Part shown: positions 8,818 through 17,087 of the stretch, in pieces
Position numbering within the stretch: the stretch's first letter is position 1
Layout of the letters: each line of letters starts with the position of its first letter
Made by a program: the position numbers and the translations under genes
The notes under the pieces: generated by a model
Told to the model about the DNA's origin: nothing
Seen by the model: the letters and a program-made list of their open reading frames with translations, nothing else
Database searches by the model: none
NCBI GenBank assembly: GCA_041672845.1
Contig: JBAYYV010000003.1
Coordinates: 186,001 to 250,000 of the forward strand
Direction: 5' to 3'
Length of the DNA stretch: 64,000 bases
From: JBAYDV01 sp041672845
GTDB lineage: Bacteria; Bacteroidota; Bacteroidia; Bacteroidales; UBA932

Positions 8818-9564
8818 ATGTATAATCCTTTTAGTTTAAAAAATAAAAATATTTTTATAGCTGGAGCTTCTTCAGGAATAGGAAAAGAAACAGCTATTGA
8901 ATGTGCTAAATTAGGAGCCAAGCTTGTAATTAGTGGGAGAAATAAAGATCGACTTAGAAATACTTTAGATATTCTTGAAGGTTGTAATCATAAAATGGTT
9001 ATTGCAGATTTATTAAATAAAGAAGAATTATTGAGTTTAGTAGATGAAGTAGAACCATTTGATGGTTTAGTTATTTCTGTTGGAATTAGACTAGTTTCTC
9101 CATTTATTTTTGATAATAGAAAAAAATTAGATAAAGTTTTTAATTCTAATTTTTTTGTTCCTATTGAGCTAATTAGATTATTAGTCAAGTATAAAAAAAT
9201 TAAGAAAAATTCTTCAATAGTTTTAGTTTCTTCTGTTGGGGGAGTTTTCGTAACTACATCAGGTAGTTCTATTTATGATGCTAGTAAAGCGGCATTAAAT
9301 TCTATGATGAAATCATGTGCTAAGGAATTATCTGTGAAGAAAATAAGAGTAAATTCCGTTAATCCTGGACTAGTAGATACGCCTTTAATTCACATAGGTG
9401 ACACTATGAAAGAAGAACAAATAAAAAGTACTTTAAAAGATTATCCTTTAGGAAGACATGGAAAACCTATAGATATAGCTCATGGTATTATCTATTTACT
9501 ATCGGATGCTAGTTCTTGGGTTACGGGTATTACATTAAGAATAGATGGTGGGTTAGTTATTTAA
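8818..9564 (+). CDS. SDR oxidoreductase (third, divergent)
   Basis: Classical SDR of 248 residues: AGASSGIG nucleotide-binding motif (residues 15-22), Ser139 in VSSVGG, Tyr153 and Lys157 in YDASK, and a GITLRIDGG ending typical of FabG-type enzymes. The NNAG structural motif of the other two SDRs is replaced by a SVGI stretch (about 87-90). It is therefore a different lineage from the pair at 2242 and 3288. The ACP genes on both sides (8565 and 9579) support a role in reducing an ACP-bound intermediate. The ACP start at 9579 lies 14 bases after its stop. Confidence 0.82.
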   Translation: MYNPFSLKNKNIFIAGASSGIGKETAIECAKLGAKLVISGRNKDRLRNTLDILEGCNHKMVIADLLNKEELLSLVDEVEPFDGLVISVGIRLVSPFIFDNRKKLDKVFNSNFFVPIELIRLLVKYKKIKKNSSIVLVSSVGGVFVTTSGSSIYDASKAALNSMMKSCAKELSVKKIRVNSVNPGLVDTPLIHIGDTMKEEQIKSTLKDYPLGRHGKPIDIAHGIIYLLSDASSWVTGITLRIDGGLVI

Positions 9565-9578
9565 AAAAAATAAGAAAA

Positions 9579-9818
9579 ATGAAAAATATTGAATTGTATA
9601 ATAATACTTTTATAAAAGTATTTGATGTAGATGAAAATAAATTAAATGAAAAATTTACTGAAAAAAATATAGAATTTTGGGATTCTTTAAGACAGTTAGC
9701 AATAACTAATGCTCTAGAGGAAAAGTTTGATATTATGTTTGACCCTGAAGATATTATGGAGTTTAATTCATATGAAAAGGGTAAAGAAATATTAAAAAAA
9801 TACAAAATAATACTATAA
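9579..9818 (+). CDS. Acyl carrier protein (3 of 3)
   Basis: Carrier protein of 79 residues with Ser36 in FWDSLRQL as the phosphopantetheine site and a following acidic helix (ALEEKFDIMFDPED). The frame is open from 9516, but that start overlaps the SDR gene; the Met at 9579 gives standard ACP length. Strong resemblance to the ACP at 3011 (shared spacing of the DS motif, FDIMF/FDVMF) suggests duplication. It lies just 3 bases before the KAS III-like gene at 9822, so it is a natural acyl partner for it. Confidence 0.85.
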   Translation: MKNIELYNNTFIKVFDVDENKLNEKFTEKNIEFWDSLRQLAITNALEEKFDIMFDPEDIMEFNSYEKGKEILKKYKIIL

Positions 9819-9821
9819 GTA

Positions 9822-10883
9822 ATGGCTGTATGGAATATTAAAAATGTTAGTATAAAAGGTATTTCAGGTTCTATACCAGATAATATTGTAAAAAATGCTG
9901 ATTTAAATTTATTTACTTCTGAAGAATCAAAACTATTAATTAAATCTGTAGGCATAGCAGAAAGGCCTGTGGCTACTGATAAAATTTGTGCTTCTGATTT
10001 ATGTTTCTCTGCTGCAGAACAATTACTTAAAGATTTATCTTGGAATAAAGATTCTATTAATAGTTTAATTTTTGAATCTGTAACTAGAGATTACAGAACT
10101 CCTCCTACCTCTTGTATATTACAACATAGACTTAATTTATCTGAAAATACTTTTACATTGGATATTCCAATGGGATGTTGCGGATTTATGTATGGTATGG
10201 TAGTAGCTGGTAATTTAATGCAAAGCGGTACAGTAAAAAGAACTTTATTATTAGTAGGAGATACTGCTTCTAGAATGGGTTCTTCACAAGACAAAAGTAG
10301 AGTCCCTTTATTTGGTGATGCAGGAGTAGCTATAGCTTTGGAATATAATGAAAATGCTAATCCTATGATTATAGAATTAAATACTGATGGTTCTGGTTAT
10401 AAGGCATTAATAACTCCTCATGGAGAATTTCGTGAGCCGGCGACTCCAGATTCATTTATATATCATGATTTTGGAAAAGGAATTATTAGAAGACCTATAG
10501 ATGCACTAATTGATGGTATGGAAGTTTTTGGTTTTGCTATCTCTAAACCGAGTAAAAGCATAAAGAATTTTTTTCAAGTATATAACATTGATAAAGATAA
10601 TGATATAGATTATTTTTTGATTCACCAGGCTAATAAGTCGATAATCAAAAGGTTAGTTAAGAAATTAGATTTGCCTATTGAAAAAGTACCTATGGATATT
10701 GAACAATATGGAAATACTGGAGGTGCTTCTGTTCCTTTCTTAATTGTTGCAAGATTAAGAGAACAAGCTATGACGAAACCTTTGACTTTATTAGCATCTT
10801 CCTTTGGTTTGGGTCTTACATGGGGAACGATGTTGTTTAAAACAGAACCTATGGTAATATCTAAATTAATTAAAGTGAAATAA
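9822..10883 (+). CDS. 3-oxoacyl-ACP synthase III-like (KAS III/FabH family)
   Basis: Thiolase-fold condensing enzyme of 353 residues. The catalytic triad is readable: Cys119 in MGCCGFMYG, His268 in FLIHQAN, and Asn298 in YGNTGGAS. It would condense a starter acyl thioester with malonyl-ACP, giving a beta-ketoacyl-ACP that the neighbouring SDRs could reduce. Only one KAS is present, so only one or a few extensions are likely, unlike full fatty acid synthesis. It is preceded by an ACP gene (3-base gap) and followed by a sugar N-acyltransferase-like gene (2-base gap). This context suggests that the acyl product decorates an amino sugar. It is probably not the housekeeping FabH. Confidence 0.88.
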   Translation: MAVWNIKNVSIKGISGSIPDNIVKNADLNLFTSEESKLLIKSVGIAERPVATDKICASDLCFSAAEQLLKDLSWNKDSINSLIFESVTRDYRTPPTSCILQHRLNLSENTFTLDIPMGCCGFMYGMVVAGNLMQSGTVKRTLLLVGDTASRMGSSQDKSRVPLFGDAGVAIALEYNENANPMIIELNTDGSGYKALITPHGEFREPATPDSFIYHDFGKGIIRRPIDALIDGMEVFGFAISKPSKSIKNFFQVYNIDKDNDIDYFLIHQANKSIIKRLVKKLDLPIEKVPMDIEQYGNTGGASVPFLIVARLREQAMTKPLTLLASSFGLGLTWGTMLFKTEPMVISKLIKVK

Positions 10884-10885
10884 GT

Positions 10886-11515
10886 ATGAACAATCTTATA
10901 ATAGTAGGTGCTGGCGGTTTTGGGCGTGAAGCATTATATAATGTTAAAAGGATAAATAAAATAGAACATAAATGGAATATAAAAGGTTTTATAGATGATA
11001 ATTTAAATGCTTTAGATTCTATTGAATGCGATTATGATATCATAGGTACAATATCTGATTGGGTACCTCATGAAAATGAAATATTTGTAATGGGAGTAGC
11101 TTCACCTAAAATTAAAGAAATAATAGCTAATAAATTAAAAGTAAAAGGGGCTAAATTTGACACTATAATAGCTCCTGGTGTAATAATATCTGAACATGAT
11201 ATTATAGGGGAAGGTTCTGTTATAGGAGGACAATCTATAATAGGTGATTGTGTACGCATTGGTAAATTTGTACATATTGCTAATTCTACTATTGGTCAAG
11301 ATTCTATAATAGATGATTATTCTACTACTACAGCTTATGTTAATATAGCTTCTGCTAAGATAGGTAAACGTGTTTTTATAGGTAGTAGTTCTGTAGTATT
11401 ACATAATATTAAAGTGGGTGATGATGCTTTTATTTGTGTGGGAAGTATTGTGGTTTCAAATGTTAAACCTGATACTAAAGTAATGGGTAATCCAGCTAGA
11501 AGAATAAATATTTAG
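10886..11515 (+). CDS. PglD/NeuD-type sugar acyltransferase
   Basis: Left-handed beta-helix acyltransferase of 209 residues. The N-terminal half is a Rossmann-like PglD_N domain (GAGGFGREALYNV, residues 8-20); the C-terminal half has hexapeptide repeats and ends in the NPARRI motif common to this family. The enzyme acylates the 4-amino group of UDP-4-amino sugars, usually with acetyl-CoA. With the PglC-like gene at 11521 and the PglE-like aminotransferase at 14260 it fits di-N-acetylbacillosamine synthesis. Because it directly follows the KAS III-like gene, it might use an acyl-ACP instead of acetyl-CoA; that is inference. Confidence 0.85.
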   Translation: MNNLIIVGAGGFGREALYNVKRINKIEHKWNIKGFIDDNLNALDSIECDYDIIGTISDWVPHENEIFVMGVASPKIKEIIANKLKVKGAKFDTIIAPGVIISEHDIIGEGSVIGGQSIIGDCVRIGKFVHIANSTIGQDSIIDDYSTTTAYVNIASAKIGKRVFIGSSSVVLHNIKVGDDAFICVGSIVVSNVKPDTKVMGNPARRINI

Positions 11516-11520
11516 CTATT

Positions 11521-12147
11521 ATGTATAAGAAGTATGTTAAAAGAATAATAGATTTCTTTATCTCTTTTATATTATTAATTATGTTATCCCCTTTGCTAAT
11601 AATTGTAATCTGTTGGTTACATGTTGCTAATAAAGGGAAAGGAGTCTTTTTTAAACAAGAAAGACCTGGTGAAAAAGGAAAAATATTTAAGATAATTAAA
11701 TTTAAAACTATGACTGATGAGCGAGATTATAATGGTAAATTATTATCCGATAAAAAACGTTTAACTAAAGCTGGACAATTTATTCGTTCTACTTCTATAG
11801 ATGAACTTCCACAACTAATCAACGTATTAAAAGGTGATATGGCTTTAATAGGTCCTAGACCTCTATTGGTTATATATTTGTCTTTATATCCTGAATATTA
11901 TTTAAGAAGACATGATGTGAGACCTGGAATAACAGGTTGGGCTCAAGTTCATGGTCGTAATTTACTTAAATTAAGTAAAAAATTTGATTATGATGTTTGG
12001 TATGTGAAACATGTAAGTCTTTATCTAGACATAAAAATATTATATTTAACTATTAAAAATATCTTTTTAAAGAAAGATATTGGAAATGGTGCAGAAAATA
12101 TGAAAAATGTAGATGATTTACATTTTATGGACAAAATAAAAAAATAA
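11521..12147 (+). CDS. PglC-like phosphoglycosyl transferase (initiating sugar transferase)
   Basis: Small monotopic phosphoglycosyl transferase of 208 residues. One N-terminal hydrophobic re-entrant helix (about residues 12-34) is followed by the catalytic domain, with KQERPG, FKTM, the Asp-Glu pair in SIDELPQL, and GPRPL, then the GITGWAQV signature. It transfers a sugar-1-phosphate, probably di-N-acetylbacillosamine phosphate or a related sugar, to undecaprenyl phosphate, starting repeat unit synthesis on the cytoplasmic membrane face. The short form, without extra transmembrane helices, is PglC-like rather than WcaJ-like. Packed between the acyltransferase and a PLP-enzyme gene. Confidence 0.9.
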   Translation: MYKKYVKRIIDFFISFILLIMLSPLLIIVICWLHVANKGKGVFFKQERPGEKGKIFKIIKFKTMTDERDYNGKLLSDKKRLTKAGQFIRSTSIDELPQLINVLKGDMALIGPRPLLVIYLSLYPEYYLRRHDVRPGITGWAQVHGRNLLKLSKKFDYDVWYVKHVSLYLDIKILYLTIKNIFLKKDIGNGAENMKNVDDLHFMDKIKK

Positions 12148-12149
12148 TT

Positions 12150-13166
12150 ATGAAAGAATTTGGTTCTGATTTTCACTTAATTAATGATTTTTCAAGTTAC
12201 AATTTTCAGTTAGAAAAGACTCAAAAATTACAGTATTATGCTGATGGAAGGCAGGCCTTATTTAATTTATTAATTCATAATAGTTGGTTACGAATTTGGA
12301 TGCCTGAATATTTTTGTTACGATGTAATTAAATCTATAATAAAAACAGGTATAGAAGTTTTATTTTATTCAGATTTTCCGACCCAAAATGACCTATCTAT
12401 AATATCAGGGTTATCCTTTAAAGAGAAAGATGTTTTACTACGAATAAATTATTTTGGATTGAGAGATACTAGAAGTAATATAGGGATTCCAGTTGACGTG
12501 ATTGAGGATCATTCACATGATTTATCTTCTGCTTGGTGTTTGCAGAGTGATGCTGATTATTGTATTGCTTCTATAAGAAAAACTCTTCCCTTGCCAGAGG
12601 GTGGTATTTTATGGAGTCCTAAAGGTAATAAATTACCTAAAAATCCATTGTCAACAGAAGAAAATGAAAACTTAGTTTATAAGAGATTATCAGCTATGTT
12701 ATTGAAGAAGATGTATTTAAATGGTAAATTTAATAATAAAAATTATTTTAGAAATTTATATATTAAAACTGAAGAGATGTTTGTTGATTTACCCATTTCT
12801 GCCATGAGTTCTATAAACTTAGCTTTATTAAATACAATTGATGTGGCGAAGTGGGATAAAATAAAAAAAAATAATTGGACTTTTTTGACTCAGTCGTTAA
12901 AAGATCTTTGTAATTTTTTACTTCCTGAAAAAATAGAAACAACGACCCCTTTTTCTCTTGTTTTAGTTTTTAATAATGAAAGTGAAAGAGATAGGTTAAA
13001 GGAAAAATTAATAGAAAAATCAATTTTTCCTGCTGTTTTATGGGAACTTCCAGTAAGTTGTAATAAGAAATTAAATATATTTCTTTCAATACATTGTGAT
13101 GGTAGATATAATTTAGATGATATGAAGGATTTAGTTAAAATAATAAATAGAGTTTTAAAAAAATAA
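12150..13166 (+). CDS. Divergent PLP-dependent (DegT-like fold) protein
   Basis: A 338-residue protein that resembles fold-type I PLP enzymes. ADGRQAL near residue 31 recalls the GTxAL substrate pocket motif; VIEDHSHDL gives Asp120 for the pyridine nitrogen; and IASIRKTLPLPEGG gives Lys144 as the probable Schiff-base lysine, followed by the usual GG. The C-terminal domain is poorly conserved. It may be an aminotransferase for a sugar or for an amino acid substituent. It precedes a FemAB-like acyltransferase gene, so supply of an aminoacyl or acyl group is possible. Substrate unknown, and the family call is only moderately sure. Confidence 0.6.
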   Translation: MKEFGSDFHLINDFSSYNFQLEKTQKLQYYADGRQALFNLLIHNSWLRIWMPEYFCYDVIKSIIKTGIEVLFYSDFPTQNDLSIISGLSFKEKDVLLRINYFGLRDTRSNIGIPVDVIEDHSHDLSSAWCLQSDADYCIASIRKTLPLPEGGILWSPKGNKLPKNPLSTEENENLVYKRLSAMLLKKMYLNGKFNNKNYFRNLYIKTEEMFVDLPISAMSSINLALLNTIDVAKWDKIKKNNWTFLTQSLKDLCNFLLPEKIETTTPFSLVLVFNNESERDRLKEKLIEKSIFPAVLWELPVSCNKKLNIFLSIHCDGRYNLDDMKDLVKIINRVLKK

Positions 13167-13179
13167 TTATTAGTATAAA

Positions 13180-14250
13180 ATGAGCTATATAAACATTTTT
13201 AGTATAAAAAATTCTAAATGGGACGAAATAGTATCTTCTTTTTCAAATTACGATGTATACTGGCTTAGTGGTTATGTAAAAGCTTTTGAAATAAATGGTG
13301 ATGGTCAAGCTAGCTTATTATATTATAGTAGTGAAAGATTAAGAGCGATTTATGTTTTTATGAAAAGGGATATTTCAAAAAGCAATATTTTTTCTAATGA
13401 CCTAAAAAAAAATACATATTATGATTTAATATCACCTTACGGATATGGAGGGTTTCTGTTTGATGGAGAAATCACAGATGTTAATTTGAAAGATTTTAAT
13501 ACTTCTTATATTAGTTTTATGAAGCATGAAAATATAGTTTCAAACTTTGTACGCTATCATCCTATGATTAAGAATTCTTTAGAAATGGGGAAAATATCAA
13601 ATGTAATAAATCTTGGAAATACTATATCTATGGATTTATCATCAAAAGAAATTATATGGAAAAATATTATACCTAAAAATAGGAATGTTATAAGAAAAGC
13701 TGAAAAAAATGGTGTGGTTATAAAACATAGTAAAGATATGTCTCTTTTTGATCCATTTATGAAAATTTATAATGCAACAATGGATTATGATAAAGCAGAG
13801 GATTATTACTATTTTGATCAATCTTTTTATAAATCTATACATGAAGATTTACATGATAATTATGAAATGTTTTATGCTGAGTATGAAGGTAAAATAATAG
13901 CAATGTCTTTAATTATTTTTGCTAATAATAAAATGCATTATCATTTATCTGCTTCAATTTATGAATATAGAAGATTAGCTCCTACTAATTTATTATTATA
14001 TAAAGCTGCATGTTGGGGCTCTAGCCAAGGGGTTAAAACATTTCATTTAGGAGGAGGAGTTGGATCTGGAGAAGATAGTCTTTATAAATTTAAAAAAGCT
14101 TTTAATAGAAATTCTAACGAACAATTTTCTATAGGGAAAGAAGTTTATAATAAAGAAGTCTATGATTTTTTAATTAAAATAAGATTAGAAAAAGATAAAA
14201 ATTTTAATAAAGAAAGTACATTTTTCCCTTTGTATAGAGAAAATTTATAA
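13180..14250 (+). CDS. FemAB-like GNAT acyltransferase
   Basis: A 356-residue protein with a FemAB/GNAT pattern. The RNVIRKAEKNGV stretch near residue 165 is the typical N-terminal arginine-rich motif. The second GNAT half contains AEYEGKIIAMSLI, MHYHLSAS and LLYKAACWGSSQGVKTFHLG, ending with the KFKKAFNR element. FemAB enzymes transfer amino acids or other acyl groups to amino groups of cell wall or glycan precursors. In Bacteroidota glycan loci such genes are thought to acylate amino sugars. This is a second acyltransferase candidate for the acyl cassette product upstream. Confidence 0.75.
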   Translation: MSYINIFSIKNSKWDEIVSSFSNYDVYWLSGYVKAFEINGDGQASLLYYSSERLRAIYVFMKRDISKSNIFSNDLKKNTYYDLISPYGYGGFLFDGEITDVNLKDFNTSYISFMKHENIVSNFVRYHPMIKNSLEMGKISNVINLGNTISMDLSSKEIIWKNIIPKNRNVIRKAEKNGVVIKHSKDMSLFDPFMKIYNATMDYDKAEDYYYFDQSFYKSIHEDLHDNYEMFYAEYEGKIIAMSLIIFANNKMHYHLSASIYEYRRLAPTNLLLYKAACWGSSQGVKTFHLGGGVGSGEDSLYKFKKAFNRNSNEQFSIGKEVYNKEVYDFLIKIRLEKDKNFNKESTFFPLYRENL

Positions 14251-14259
14251 TATTAATAA

Positions 14260-15393
14260 ATGGAAAATAAATCAATATTTCTTTGTTTAGCTCATATGAG
14301 TGGCAAGGAAAAGGAGTATGTTAAAGAAGCATTTGATAATAATTGGGTAGTGCCTTTAGGGCCTAATGTTAATGGGTTTGAAAAAGATTTAGAAAAGTTT
14401 TTAGGAGATAATCATAATGTAGTAGTTTTATCCTCTGGAACATCAGCTTTACATTTAGCTTTAATACAATTGGGTGTAAAAGCGGGTGATGAAGTTATCT
14501 GTCAATCTTTTACTTTTGCTGCTTCATGTAATCCAATAGCCTATTTGGGAGCTATACCAGTATTTGTGGATTCTGAAAAAGATACTTGGAATATTGATCC
14601 TAAATTAATGGAGGAGGCAATTAAAGATCGTATAAAAGTAACAGGAAAGAAACCTAAAGTAATTATCCCTGTATATTTATATGGAATGCCTCCGAAAATG
14701 TCTGAAATATTAGAAGTGGCTAATCGTTATGATATTCCTATTTTAGAAGATTCTACTGAAGCTCTTGGATCTACATATAAAAAACATCAAAGTGGAACTA
14801 TGGGAAGATTCGGAACTATGTCATTTAATGGTAATAAAATGATTACTACTTCAGGTGGAGGAGCTTTGATTTGTCAAAATGAAGAGGATAAAAAAAATAC
14901 AATGTTCTATGCTACACAAGCAAGAGAACCTTTTCCATATTATCAACATGAAAAGATAGGTTATAATTATAGATTGAGTAATATTTGTGCCGGTATAGGA
15001 CGTGGACAAATGTTTGTATTAGAAGATCATATTAATCATCATAAACATTTGCATAATTTATATGAAGAAGCCTTTTTAAAAATGGAAGGTATAAAGATGC
15101 ATCGAAATCCATCTTCTGACTTTGATTCTGATTATTGGTTATCAGCTATATTAATAGATTCTAAAATTACTGGATTTACATATGAAGATTTAAGAATAGC
15201 CCTACAAAAAGAAAATATAGAAAGTCGCCCTTTATGGAAACCTATGCACCTTCAACCTGTTTTTAAAGATTCACCTAGTTATGTAAATGGAGTTTCTGAA
15301 AGTTTGTTTAATATAGGACTATGTTTACCAAGTGGGCCTATGGTTAGTGATGAAGATGTGAAATCAATAGTTTCTATTATAAAAAATATGTAA
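14260..15393 (+). CDS. PglE-like UDP-4-keto sugar aminotransferase (DegT family)
   Basis: DegT/DnrJ/EryC1/StrS aminotransferase of 377 residues. The N-terminal LCLAHMSGKEKEY and NNWVVPLGPNV motifs are those of PglE/LegC-type enzymes. SSGTSALHLAL binds PLP phosphate, Asp164 is in LEDSTEALG, and Lys193 in NGNKMITTSGGG forms the internal aldimine. It transfers an amino group from glutamate to C4 of UDP-2-acetamido-4-keto-6-deoxyhexose. With the PglD- and PglC-like genes it completes most of the bacillosamine branch; the 4,6-dehydratase (PglF type) is not in the window. The stop is followed by a 223-base gap. Confidence 0.88.
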   Translation: MENKSIFLCLAHMSGKEKEYVKEAFDNNWVVPLGPNVNGFEKDLEKFLGDNHNVVVLSSGTSALHLALIQLGVKAGDEVICQSFTFAASCNPIAYLGAIPVFVDSEKDTWNIDPKLMEEAIKDRIKVTGKKPKVIIPVYLYGMPPKMSEILEVANRYDIPILEDSTEALGSTYKKHQSGTMGRFGTMSFNGNKMITTSGGGALICQNEEDKKNTMFYATQAREPFPYYQHEKIGYNYRLSNICAGIGRGQMFVLEDHINHHKHLHNLYEEAFLKMEGIKMHRNPSSDFDSDYWLSAILIDSKITGFTYEDLRIALQKENIESRPLWKPMHLQPVFKDSPSYVNGVSESLFNIGLCLPSGPMVSDEDVKSIVSIIKNM

Positions 15394-15616
15394 GATATTT
15401 TGTATAAGAAATGGAGAGAAGGTGCAAAATAATAAAGCTTATAGTTTGCTTAAATTTCGTGATAGCTTGCTAGAAAAATGTTAAGTAAAATTCTAATATT
15501 AATACAATTTACCATTGTTTATTATATGAAAAATGGATGAAAACAGTAATGATTTTTGACAAAAAAACTAACTTCTATGCTAGTATATTAAATAATTATT
15601 AATTTAATGTGTAGTT

Positions 15617-16201
15617 ATGAACAAAAAATTAAGTAAAACATATCTTTTTCTCTGTAAAATAGGTTTGAATTATTCCGAAGAAGAATATGGTCAGGTTACT
15701 TTTAGTAAATTAATTAATAAAGTTTATACAACTTATAGAAATGTATTTTTAATTAAATATTTTACTAATTCTTTTCTATTATCGCCTTTGGAACCTCTTA
15801 AGTTAAGACCTTGGGTTTATAGGAAAGTGGGTTGTAAAATAGGTAAAAATGTATTTATAGGTGCTAATGTATATCTTGATTCAGGGCATGCTGATTTAAT
15901 AACAATTGAGGATAATGCATATGTTACTGGTAAAACGGTTTTATTATGCCATAAAAGAGATTTGAATAATTATTGTTTTGGAGATGATTATGCTAAGTTA
16001 CCTTATAAGAAAGGTGAAATAAGGCTTTGTAAAGGTTGTTCTACAGGAACTGGAACGATAATAATGCCAGGAGTTACTATAGGAGAAGGTGCAATAATTG
16101 GAGCAGGTTCTTTAGTTACGAAAGATGTTCCTGCATGGACTATAGCTGTAGGAAGGCCAGCAAAGGTTATTAAACAAATTCCAAAAAGGTTAGACAAATG
16201 A
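15617..16201 (+). CDS. Hexapeptide-repeat O-acetyltransferase
   Basis: Left-handed beta-helix acetyltransferase of 194 residues, with hexapeptide repeats from about residue 75 (IGKNVFIGANVYLD) to 185, and the closing VGRPAKVIKQIPKRL motif typical of the maltose/colanic acid O-acetyltransferase group. An insert with CHKRDLNNY and CKGCSTGTG breaks the repeats. It would acetylate a sugar in the repeat unit using acetyl-CoA. Its stop overlaps the start of the polysaccharide deacetylase gene by four bases. The 223 bases upstream hold no recognisable gene; TTTTGACA at 15553-15561 might be part of a weak promoter, but no good -7 element follows. Confidence 0.82.
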   Translation: MNKKLSKTYLFLCKIGLNYSEEEYGQVTFSKLINKVYTTYRNVFLIKYFTNSFLLSPLEPLKLRPWVYRKVGCKIGKNVFIGANVYLDSGHADLITIEDNAYVTGKTVLLCHKRDLNNYCFGDDYAKLPYKKGEIRLCKGCSTGTGTIIMPGVTIGEGAIIGAGSLVTKDVPAWTIAVGRPAKVIKQIPKRLDK

Positions 16202-16971
16202 ATATACTTACTTTTGATATAGAAGATTGGTGGGGATATAAAAGTTCAGGTTGTGAGAAAGAATCTGATTATCGTCCTCGTCTTGATAAATATTTAAGCC
16301 AAATTTTGGATATTCTATCCGAAAAAGAGATTAAAGCTACTTTCTTTTGTCTAGGCGTTTTAGCTAAAGATTATCCTGAAGTAGTAAAAAAAATAGCTGA
16401 TAGAGGTCATCATATAGGATGTCATTCCTTTAGCCATGACTTTTTCAAGGATGCAACAAGAGCAGAGTTTGAAGAAGATACAAAGAAAGGACTTCAAATA
16501 ATAGAAGATTTGATAGGACGTAAAGTGACTGCTTATAGAGCTCCAGCTTTCTCTATTACTGAACAGAATAAATGGGCTTTTGAAGTTTTAGCTGAAAATG
16601 GAATTCTTTATGATTGTTCTATTTTTCCAACCACAAGAAGTTATGGAGGTTTTCCTAGTTATAAAACTGCTCATCCTGCTATAATCGAATATAATGGAAT
16701 TAGCATTAAAGAATTTCCGATCTCTTTAACTAAAATATTGAAACATGATATAGCTTATTCAGGTGGAGGATATTTCCGTTTATTCCCATATAATAAGATA
16801 AAATCTATAATGAATAATAGTGATTATGTTATGACTTACTTTCATATAAAAGATTTTGATAAAGAACAGAAAAAGAAATTCAATCTTTTAGAGGTGAAAA
16901 TGCTTTTTCTAGGTATTTTAAAAGCTATTATGGATTATCAAGATGTTATAAGAAATTTAATAATTTACTAG
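16198..16971 (+). CDS. Polysaccharide deacetylase (NodB family), frame interrupted near 3' end
   Basis: Carbohydrate esterase 4-like enzyme of 257 residues. It shows TFDIEDWW with the catalytic Asp-Asp type motif at the start, the metal-binding HxxxH in GCHSFSHDFF, and YRAPAFS. Proteins of this subgroup occur in capsule and exopolysaccharide loci and may de-N-acetylate the sugar chain. The last 22 residues in this frame look non-native, because a well-conserved C-terminal end is found in another frame (16911-17048). One lost base in the T run at 16904-16908 would explain this. So the gene is either broken, prone to slippage, or affected by a sequencing error. Confidence 0.82.
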   Translation: MNILTFDIEDWWGYKSSGCEKESDYRPRLDKYLSQILDILSEKEIKATFFCLGVLAKDYPEVVKKIADRGHHIGCHSFSHDFFKDATRAEFEEDTKKGLQIIEDLIGRKVTAYRAPAFSITEQNKWAFEVLAENGILYDCSIFPTTRSYGGFPSYKTAHPAIIEYNGISIKEFPISLTKILKHDIAYSGGGYFRLFPYNKIKSIMNNSDYVMTYFHIKDFDKEQKKKFNLLEVKMLFLGILKAIMDYQDVIRNLIIY

Positions 16972-17048
16972 ATGATTTTGATTTTATAAATTTAGAAGAA
17001 GCAGATAGAATGATTAATTGGAATGATACACAAAAAATTATTATATAA
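16911..17048 (+). pseudogene. Out-of-frame C-terminal end of the deacetylase
   Basis: Reading codons from 16911 gives RYFKSYYGLSRCYKKF, then a stretch with DDFDFINLEEADRMINW, and a stop at 17046-17048. YYGL...KKF...DF.F.(N/S)LEEA..(I)W is what I recall of the C-terminus of this deacetylase family. It is not preceded by a start. It joins the upstream frame if one T is added to the T run at 16904-16908. This is coding sequence by pattern, not by an independent start. Confidence 0.75.
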
Positions 17049-17087
17049 AAGATATATAAATTTTTAAATAATAAAATTGATGATATT

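Noticed and set aside
9557..9955. Minus-strand open frame of 132 codons over the ACP and KAS III start
   Set aside because: It overlaps two well-supported plus-strand genes; the sequence is only low-complexity Ser/Phe/Ile/Asn.
9822..10883. Housekeeping FabH
   Set aside because: It is surrounded by extra ACPs, SDRs and sugar enzymes and not by fatty acid genes such as rpmF, plsX or fabD.
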